DNA of 10,806 nucleotides from an uncultured Oscillospiraceae bacterium (GTDB lineage Bacteria > Bacillota_A > Clostridia > Oscillospirales > Oscillospiraceae). Numbering within the stretch: the stretch's first letter is position 1; the number at the start of each line of letters is the position of its first letter. Location: the NCBI GenBank assembly GCA_910584605.1, contig CAJUAW010000100.1:1-10806 (forward strand). Reading direction: 5' to 3'. Of this stretch, positions 6,197 through 10,806 are shown in pieces. The notes beneath the pieces are model-generated. The model was not told the origin of the DNA. It saw only the letters and a list, made by a program, of their open reading frames with translations, and made no database searches. Both the position numbers and the translations under genes were made by a program.

Positions 6197-6220
6197 TCCC
6201 GCCCCCGCGGGGGGGCGGGA
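6197..6220 (-). other. Intercistronic GC hairpin between argB and argD
   Basis: A perfect 10-bp stem (6197-6206 with 6211-6220) of almost only G and C with a 4-nt loop lies 6 nt past the argB stop. It is followed by an AT-rich run and the argD ribosome binding site. There is no U-tract directly after it. It may act as a pause, a processing or stability element, or a partial terminator that sets argD level. Confidence 0.65.
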
Positions 6221-6226
6221 ATTGGA

Positions 6227-7108
6227 TCACTTATTCCACTTGATGCCCACGCTGGGCTGGGCGGTACCCACAGTGGTGCCGGTGCCCTCGGTGGAGAAAG
6301 CCTCGTACAGCATGCTGTGGGGCTGGCGCCCGTCGATGATATGGACGCTGGTGACCCCCTCCTCAATGGCCTGCACGCAGCAGTCCACCTTGGGGATCAT
6401 GCCTCCGGCGATGGTACCCTGGTCCTTCAGGCCGGGGACGTCGGCCACGTTCAGGTAGGAGATGACGTCCCGCACCTTGATGTCGTTGCACAGGCCCTCA
6501 ATGTCGGTGAGGATCATCAGCTTTTCGGCCTTCAGCGCCCCGGCCAGCTTGCTGGCGGCGGTGTCGCCGTTGATGTTGAAGCTGTTCCCCTGGCCGTCGG
6601 TGCCCACGGGGGCCACCACCGGGATGAACCCGGCGTCCAGCATGGCCAGCACCGGCTCGGCGTTGACCTTCACCACGTCGCCCACATAGCCCAGCTCCTC
6701 GCTGCGCTGGACGCACTGGAACAGGTTGCCGCTGATGCCGGACAGCCCCACGGCCCGGCCGCCCTGGGCGCTGATCCGGCCCACCAGCTCGCTGTTCACC
6801 TGGCCGATGAGCACCATCTCCACCACCCGGATGATCTCGGCGGAGGTGTAGCGCAGGCCGTTGATGAATTTTACGGGGATGTCCAGCTGCTCCAGCATCT
6901 TGTTGATGCCGGGGCCGCCGCCGTGGCACAGCACGGGCTTCAGGCCCATGGCCTTCAGGAGGACCACGTCCTTGATGACGTTGGCCTTCAGCTCCTCGTT
7001 GATCATGGCGTTGCCGCCGTACTTGATGACCACAATCTTCCCGGCGTACTTGCTCAGGTAGGGCAGGGCCTCCAGCATGGTCTCCACTTTATTGGCAATC
7101 TCGTTCAT
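6227..7108 (-). CDS. argB: N-acetylglutamate kinase, arginine-sensitive type
   Basis: Encodes a 293-residue amino acid kinase that phosphorylates N-acetylglutamate to N-acetylglutamyl 5-phosphate with ATP. Motifs: KYGGNAM (29-35) with catalytic Lys29, HGGGPGIN (62-69), NGLR (83-86) contacting the substrate, NINGDTAAS (178-186) with Asp182, and Lys240 in MIPKVD. About 22 residues precede the first strand, containing ETMLEALPYL, which resembles the N-terminal helix of the hexameric arginine-inhibited enzymes of Thermotoga and Pseudomonas and is absent from the short Escherichia coli form. Feedback inhibition by arginine is therefore expected, as usual in organisms that recycle the acetyl group. 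Where many homologues have GLSGKDGNL, this protein has GLSGISGNL (121-129). The ATG at 7108 follows GGAGGGG by 5 nt, and argJ ends 15 nt upstream, so the two are probably translated together. Confidence 0.96.
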   Translation of the reverse strand: MNEIANKVETMLEALPYLSKYAGKIVVIKYGGNAMINEELKANVIKDVVLLKAMGLKPVLCHGGGPGINKMLEQLDIPVKFINGLRYTSAEIIRVVEMVLIGQVNSELVGRISAQGGRAVGLSGISGNLFQCVQRSEELGYVGDVVKVNAEPVLAMLDAGFIPVVAPVGTDGQGNSFNINGDTAASKLAGALKAEKLMILTDIEGLCNDIKVRDVISYLNVADVPGLKDQGTIAGGMIPKVDCCVQAIEEGVTSVHIIDGRQPHSMLYEAFSTEGTGTTVGTAQPSVGIKWNK

Positions 7109-7123
7109 GCGGTCCCCTCCCCA

Positions 7124-8347
7124 TCAAGAGCGGTAGTCGCCGTTGATTTTTACGTAGTCGTAGGTCAGGTCGCAGCCGAAGGCGGTGGCCTGGCCGTCGC
7201 CGCTGTGGAAGTCCACAACGACGGTGATGTCGTGCTCGGTGAGGACGGCCTTGGCCAGCTCCTCGCTGAAATCGGCGCCGAATCCGGCCTCCATCACCAC
7301 CACCTCGCCGGCGGCGCTCTTCAGGATGCAGTCGGCCTTGGTGGGGTCCACGTCCGCCCCGGAGTAACCGGCGGCGGCCATGATGCGGCCCCAGTTGGCG
7401 TCCCGGCCGAAGACGGCGGCCTTGAACAGGGTGGAACCGGCGATGGACCGGGCCACCAGCCGGGCGTCCTGCTCGGTGGGCAGGCCCTTGGCCTCCACGA
7501 TCATCAGGTGGGTGGCGCCCTCGCCGTCGGAGGCGATACGCCGGGCCATGTCGATGCAGATGTCGTCCAGCAGGGCGGCGAAGGCGGCCTTGTCCTCCTC
7601 CGTCTCGACAGCCACACCGGAGGCCCCGTTGGCAAAGAGGAACAGGGAATCGTTGGTGGAGGTGTCGCCGTCCACGGTGAGCATGTGGAAGCTCTTGTCG
7701 GCGGCGGCCTTCAGCAGGGGCTGGAGGACCGCGGCCTCCACCTTGGCGTCGGTGGTGACGTAGCTGAGGGTGGTGGCCATGTTGGGGTGGATCATGCCCG
7801 AGCCCTTGGCCATGGCCCCGATGCGGATGGTACCGCCGGACAGCTCCAGCTCATAGGCCACCTCCTTCTTCACCAGGTCGGTGGTCATGATGGCCCAGGC
7901 CGCGTCGGTGCCCTTGTCGGCGGAAAGTTCCGGCACGATGCGGCGCACGCCCTCCAACACCTTATCCACGGGCAGCTGCTGGCCGATGACGCCGGTGGAG
8001 CTGACGAAGACCTCGTCCTCTCCCAGGCCCAGCAGCTCCTCGGCCAGGACCTCCACCTTCTTGGCGTTGGCCAGGCCCTGCTCGCCGGTGGCGGCGTTGG
8101 CGTTGCCGCTGTTGATGACCACCGCCCGGGCCTTGCCCTTCTTCAGCACCTCCCGGCCCAGCAGGACGGGGGCGGCGCAGAACTTGTTGGTGGTGAACAG
8201 GGCCGCGCAGGAGGCCGGCTCCTGGGAGTAGAGGATGCACACGTCGGGCTTTTCACTCTTGCGGCTCTTCACGCCCACGTAGCAGGCTCCGGCCAAAAAT
8301 CCCTTCGGGCTGGTAATGCTGCCGCCCTCGATCACTTTATATGCCAT
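7124..8347 (-). CDS. argJ: Glutamate N-acetyltransferase / ornithine acetyltransferase
   Basis: Encodes a 407-residue ArgJ. It transfers the acetyl group from N-acetylornithine to glutamate, releasing ornithine and regenerating N-acetylglutamate. Some members also use acetyl-CoA for the first step. ArgJ proteins cut themselves before a Thr that becomes the nucleophile. The motif KGSGMIHPNMATTL (181-194) is present, with Thr192 as that residue, so subunits of about 191 and 216 residues are expected. DGDTSTND (226-233) is another conserved block. I start at the ATG at 8347, which has AAAGGAG (8363-8357) 9 nt upstream. The frame continues to a GTG at 8383 but those 12 codons are not needed and have no such site. 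The gap to argC is 66 nt and to argB 15 nt. One- versus two-function activity cannot be told from sequence; I see no argA in the window. Confidence 0.96.
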   Translation of the reverse strand: MAYKVIEGGSITSPKGFLAGACYVGVKSRKSEKPDVCILYSQEPASCAALFTTNKFCAAPVLLGREVLKKGKARAVVINSGNANAATGEQGLANAKKVEVLAEELLGLGEDEVFVSSTGVIGQQLPVDKVLEGVRRIVPELSADKGTDAAWAIMTTDLVKKEVAYELELSGGTIRIGAMAKGSGMIHPNMATTLSYVTTDAKVEAAVLQPLLKAAADKSFHMLTVDGDTSTNDSLFLFANGASGVAVETEEDKAAFAALLDDICIDMARRIASDGEGATHLMIVEAKGLPTEQDARLVARSIAGSTLFKAAVFGRDANWGRIMAAAGYSGADVDPTKADCILKSAAGEVVVMEAGFGADFSEELAKAVLTEHDITVVVDFHSGDGQATAFGCDLTYDYVKINGDYRS

Positions 8348-8383
8348 GATGGTTTGCTCCTTTCCAAATCGTGATTGCTTCAC

Positions 8384-8418
8384 CCGGCCCGCAGGCCGGA
8401 CCTGACGGACCGGTCAGG
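8384..8418 (-). other. Two small hairpins between argC and argJ
   Basis: One hairpin is CCGGCC/GGCCGG (8384-8389 with 8394-8399, 4-nt loop). The other is CCTGAC/GTCAGG (8401-8406 with 8413-8418, 6-nt loop), which overlaps the argC stop codon. Neither is followed by a U-tract. They are likely mRNA structural elements rather than terminators. Confidence 0.45.
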
Positions 8419-9487
8419 GGTACATGGGGGGGATCATCAGGCCGGTGGTCTCAGGCAGGTCGAAGATGATGTTCATGTTCTGGATGGCCTGGCCGGCGGC
8501 GCCCTTGCCGATGTTGTCGATGACGGAGCTGATCACGGCTCTCTTGGTGCGCTTGTCGAAGGTGGGGGTGATGCAGCACAGGTTGGTGCCGGCGGTCCAC
8601 TTGGTCTGAACCGGCTTGCTGGCGGGGAAGACATGGACGAAGGGCTCGTCCTTGTAGTAACGATTGTAGAGCTCAAACAGCTCCTCGTCGCTGGTGTCCT
8701 TGTTCAGGGTGGCGTAGAGGGTGACCTCGATGCCCCGGATCTGGGGGGTGAGGTGGGGCTGGAAGTTGATGAACTGCCAGGTCTCGGGCTTCATCAGGTC
8801 TTTTCCCGTGATGTAGGCGATGTTCTGCTCGATCTCGGGGGTGTGGCGGTGGCTGCCGCCCAGGGCGTAGGCGCAGAAGCTGTTGCTGGCCTCGGCCAGC
8901 AGCTTGTTGGGGGCGGGCCGGCGGCCGGCCCCGGTGAAGCCGCTCTTGGCGTCTACGATGATGGTGTTCTCCACCACCATGCCCTCCTTCAGGATGGGCA
9001 TCAGGCCCAGGGTGGAGGCGGTGGGGTAGCAGCCGGGGTTGGAGATCAGGCTCTTGCCCTTGGCCAGATCGCGCATGACCTCGGGGATGCAGTAGACGGC
9101 GTCCTTGGTCATCTGGTGATCGGGATGCTCCAGGTGGTACCACTTCTCCCAGGTCTTGGCGTCCCGGAAGCGGATGTCAGCGCCGAAGTCGATGAACTTC
9201 TTGCCCCCAGCCAGCACCTTGGCGGCAATGGCGGGCACGGTGCCGGCGTCCACGGCGGTGAAGACCACGTCGCTGTCCCGGACGATCATGTCCAGGGTGG
9301 CGTCGTCCAGGGGGAGGATCTCCTGGTCGTAGAAGCCCACCAGAGCGGGGTGCTCGTCCTGGATCTTGCGGCCTGCGGCGAAGCTGTCGGCCAGATGGGC
9401 CACCTGGGTCTCCGGATGGTTCACCATCAGGCGGAGAAGCTCACCCAAGGCGTAGCTGGCGGCGCCGCAAACAGAAAAACGGATCAT
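8414..9487 (-). CDS. argC: N-acetyl-gamma-glutamyl-phosphate reductase
   Basis: Encodes a 357-residue NADPH-dependent reductase that converts N-acetylglutamyl 5-phosphate to the 5-semialdehyde, between ArgB and ArgD. The active-site motif NPGCYPT (150-156) with Cys153 is intact. KSGFTGAGRR (181-190) and GSHRHTPEIEQ (211-221), with the likely catalytic His, match the family. The N-terminal dinucleotide loop is unusual: the usual GxxGxxG (as in GASGYTG) reads GAASYAL at 8-14, so the second and third Gly are Ser and Leu. The start is firm: ATG 9487 with AAGGAGG ending 9 nt upstream. It is the first gene of argCJBD, driven from the divergent promoter region shared with the LysR gene. Confidence 0.95.
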   Translation of the reverse strand: MIRFSVCGAASYALGELLRLMVNHPETQVAHLADSFAAGRKIQDEHPALVGFYDQEILPLDDATLDMIVRDSDVVFTAVDAGTVPAIAAKVLAGGKKFIDFGADIRFRDAKTWEKWYHLEHPDHQMTKDAVYCIPEVMRDLAKGKSLISNPGCYPTASTLGLMPILKEGMVVENTIIVDAKSGFTGAGRRPAPNKLLAEASNSFCAYALGGSHRHTPEIEQNIAYITGKDLMKPETWQFINFQPHLTPQIRGIEVTLYATLNKDTSDEELFELYNRYYKDEPFVHVFPASKPVQTKWTAGTNLCCITPTFDKRTKRAVISSVIDNIGKGAAGQAIQNMNIIFDLPETTGLMIPPMYP

Positions 9488-9514
9488 GATACATTACCTC
9501 CTTGAATATTCTGC

Positions 9515-9529
9515 CCGCATTTTTTGCGG
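9515..9529 (-). other. Small hairpin in the argC leader
   Basis: CCGCA and TGCGG (9515-9519, 9525-9529) can pair around a 5-nt loop shortly before the argC ribosome binding site. A GGGG/CCCC pair lies further upstream at about 9550-9565. The leader of about 150 nt shows no T-box or arginine codon-rich peptide that I can recognise. Confidence 0.3.
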
Positions 9530-9622
9530 ACTTTAGGAAACTTTTTGGCGGGGAAACCCCCTACTCTCGCAACCTTTACCGGCTTTTCCGCCCCTGTTTG
9601 ACGGGTCCCGATATAGATTGTG

Positions 9623-9651
9623 TTGAATTTTTCCGCTTCTTATTATATAAT
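9623..9651 (+). promoter_or_regulatory. Promoter of the LysR-type gene
   Basis: TTGAAT (9623-9628), 17 nt, TATAAT (9646-9651). The predicted start is near 9658, giving a leader of about 96 nt to the ATG at 9754. The -10 box overlaps that of the divergent arg promoter. Confidence 0.65.
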
Positions 9652-9670
9652 TATTAGACAGAATATACAA
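9642..9670 (-). promoter_or_regulatory. Promoter of argCJBD
   Basis: On the minus strand TTGTAT (9670-9665), 17 nt, TATAAT (9647-9642). The predicted start is near 9636. The -10 is perfect but the -35 matches at only three of six positions, as expected for an activator-dependent promoter. It shares the palindrome ATTATATAAT (9642-9651) with the LysR promoter, so polymerases at the two promoters should exclude each other. Confidence 0.65.
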
Positions 9671-9691
9671 GCCAGGATTTTTTCTGCCAAA

Positions 9692-9708
9692 CATTCCACT
9701 TTTGAATG
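9692..9708. promoter_or_regulatory. Candidate LysR-type binding site (T-N11-A)
   Basis: CATTC-N7-GAATG is a 5-bp-arm inverted repeat that contains the LysR-family pattern T-N11-A (T9694 to A9706). Its centre at 9700 is 64-65 bp upstream of the predicted argC start site, the usual position of a LysR recognition site, and about 42 bp downstream of the predicted start of the LysR gene itself. Confidence 0.5.
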
Positions 9709-9753
9709 GAAAAAACGTACTTAAACTTCGTATTGTGGGAGGCAGCGATTCAC

Positions 9754-10659
9754 ATGAGCATCCAGAAGTACATCGCCTATCTGAAGACCATCGAGACCGG
9801 CAGCATCACCCGCGCCGCCGCCCAGCTGGGCTATACCCAATCCGCCGTCAGCCGGATGATCGCGGACCTGGAAAAAAGCTGGGGGGTCACTCTCCTCACC
9901 CGGAACCGCTCCGGCATCGAGATCAGCTCCGAAGGTCTGATCCTGATGCCCAAGCTGCAGGTCATCTGCTCTGGCTACGAATCCCTCAACCGCACCGTGG
10001 CCGAGCTCCACAGCCACACCTCCGGCTCCATCCGGGTGGGCACCTTTTCCAGCTTCTCCTGCGGACTGCTCCCCGCGATCATCAAGTCCTTTCAGGAGAC
10101 CTACCCCCACATCAACTTCAACCTCCTCAACGGGGAGTACAACGAGATCGCCGGCTGGCTGCGCAAGGGGCTGGTGGACTGCGGCTTTGTGGCCCTGCCC
10201 ACCGCCGACGACCTGGAGGCCGCCTTTCTGGTCCAGGACAGCCTGGTGGCCGTCCTCCCCCAGGGCCACCCCATGGCCGACGCCCCCTACTTCCCGGTGG
10301 ACATGCTGTCCAACGAGGATTTCATCAACGTCAGGGAGGAGCAGGACTACGAGATCGCCAAATTTCTGGACGAGCTCCAGCAAAAGCCAAAAATCCGCTA
10401 CGAGAGCAGCGACGACTACGCTATTCTGTCCATGGTGGAGGCCGGCCTGGGCATCAGCGTCATCCACGACCTGATGCTCATCCCCAACCGCTACCACGTG
10501 GTGGCCAAGCCCTTCGACGTCCCAATCATCCGGGACATCGCAATCGCCGTCAAAAAGGACGCCGCCCAATCCACCATCACCCAACTGTTTGTGGACCACA
10601 CCAAAAACTGGGCCAGGCAGCAGTTCCTCTCCTCCATCCAGGGGGGCGCTTCTGACTGA
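9754..10659 (+). CDS. LysR-type transcriptional regulator, candidate arginine-pathway regulator
   Basis: Encodes a 301-residue LysR-family regulator: an N-terminal winged helix-turn-helix (about 3-60, with AAAQLGYTQSAVSRMIADLE as the core at 21-40) and a periplasmic-binding-protein-like effector domain (about 90-295, starting GSIRVGTF). Length is typical. I chose ATG 9754, which has GGGAGG (9737-9742) 11 nt upstream and places the helix-turn-helix where the family has it. An in-frame ATG at 9706 would add 16 residues, lacks a ribosome binding site and overlaps the candidate operator. It is divergent from argC with interlocked promoters, which in this family usually means it controls the neighbour and itself. 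The effector is unknown; arginine, ornithine or an acetylated intermediate would be reasonable. It could instead act elsewhere in the genome. Confidence 0.9.
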   Translation: MSIQKYIAYLKTIETGSITRAAAQLGYTQSAVSRMIADLEKSWGVTLLTRNRSGIEISSEGLILMPKLQVICSGYESLNRTVAELHSHTSGSIRVGTFSSFSCGLLPAIIKSFQETYPHINFNLLNGEYNEIAGWLRKGLVDCGFVALPTADDLEAAFLVQDSLVAVLPQGHPMADAPYFPVDMLSNEDFINVREEQDYEIAKFLDELQQKPKIRYESSDDYAILSMVEAGLGISVIHDLMLIPNRYHVVAKPFDVPIIRDIAIAVKKDAAQSTITQLFVDHTKNWARQQFLSSIQGGASD

Positions 10660-10674
10660 ACTCTTGCACTTTGA

Positions 10675-10698
10675 ACAAAAAGCGCAGGTGTTTTTTGT
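10675..10698 (+). terminator. Weak candidate terminator after the LysR gene
   Basis: ACAAAAAGC (10675-10683) pairs with GTTTTTTGT (10690-10698) around a 6-nt loop. The stem is AT-rich and the U-run is inside its right arm rather than after it, so termination here is uncertain. The rest of 10699-10754 shows only a short CCACA/TGTGG pairing. Confidence 0.3.
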
Positions 10699-10754
10699 GC
10701 CCCTTACCATCTTCCACAGCCATTCAGTTGTGGCAGCCCCCACAAAACATTTGC

Positions 10755-10782
10755 TTTACTTAAGCGGATTTTCTGGTATAAT
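10755..10782 (+). promoter_or_regulatory. Promoter at the right edge, pointing out of the window
   Basis: TATAAT (10777-10782) has the extended -10 TG two bases before it (TGGTATAAT) and TTTACT (10755-10760) at 16 nt as a plausible -35. No start codon with a ribosome binding site is visible before 10806, so the gene it serves lies beyond the window. Confidence 0.6.
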
Positions 10783-10806
10783 GTACATATCAGAGCACAA
10801 GCGGGA

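Noticed and set aside
6317..8374. 685-codon open frame on the plus strand across argB and argJ
   Set aside because: It is antisense to two certain genes. Its product is rich in His, Gly, Val, Asp and Gln in the pattern produced by reading GC-biased codons backwards, and it matches no family.
9502..9512. TTGAATATTCT near the argC ribosome binding site as an ArgR ARG box
   Set aside because: ARG boxes have TGAAT and ATTCA half-sites separated by about 4 bp. Here the half-sites abut and the second is incomplete. CATTC-N7-GAATG at 9692-9708 also has the half-sites in the opposite order to an ARG box.
9488..9636. T-box or arginine leader peptide in the argC leader
   Set aside because: I find no T-box core sequence and no short ORF with clustered Arg codons before argC.
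9706..9753. Upstream ATG at 9706 as the LysR start
   Set aside because: There is no ribosome binding site before it, the 16 extra residues are not part of the family, and it overlaps the candidate operator.

Overview
The window looks like a chromosomal segment of a GC-rich Clostridia species, most likely Oscillospiraceae (Flavonifractor/Pseudoflavonifractor/Lawsonibacter type). The reasons are strong AGGAGG ribosome binding sites, sigma-A-type promoters in AT-rich islands within GC-rich coding DNA, CCA-encoding tRNA genes, and the argCJBD order. The taxonomic call is an inference from these traits, not a match to a known genome. Every gene is a recognisable housekeeping or biosynthetic family. 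No mobile element, CRISPR array, phage gene or pseudogene is visible.

Layout. (1) 54-932 (+): hslO, the redox chaperone Hsp33, closed by a strong terminator and convergent with (2) 972-1982 (-): pfkA, 6-phosphofructokinase. (3) 1983-2225 is an AT-rich island with two back-to-back promoters: one for pfkA, and a perfect TTGACA-N17-TATAAT promoter for (4) the tRNA cluster Val-Asp-Phe-Gly-Cys (2226-2746, +). This cluster has a strong intrinsic terminator before tRNA-Cys and another after it. (5) 2976-4487 (-): an NhaC-family Na+/H+ antiporter with its own terminator and a leader of about 180 nt. The leader holds two GC-rich hairpins at its 5' end, a possible 15-16 codon upstream ORF, and a 23-bp palindrome next to the ribosome binding site. 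(6) 4937-9487 (-): argC-argJ-argB-argD, followed by two hairpins, the second with a U-tract. (7) 9754-10659 (+): a LysR-type regulator transcribed divergently from argC. (8) The right edge carries a promoter pointing out of the window.

How the genes work together. ArgB, ArgC and ArgD carry N-acetylglutamate to N-acetylornithine. ArgJ transfers the acetyl group back to glutamate and releases ornithine, so the acetyl group is recycled. ArgB has the N-terminal extension typical of arginine-inhibitable kinases, which places feedback at the second step. ornithine carbamoyltransferase, argG, argH and carAB are not here.

The most interesting point is the argC/LysR intergenic region. The two divergent promoters share one palindromic -10 element, and an ATTC-N7-GAAT (T-N11-A) site lies about 64-65 bp upstream of the predicted argC start site. 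That is the classical position of a LysR recognition site, and it suggests a pathway-specific LysR regulator of arginine synthesis. The second point of interest is the elaborate nhaC leader. The rest is ordinary.
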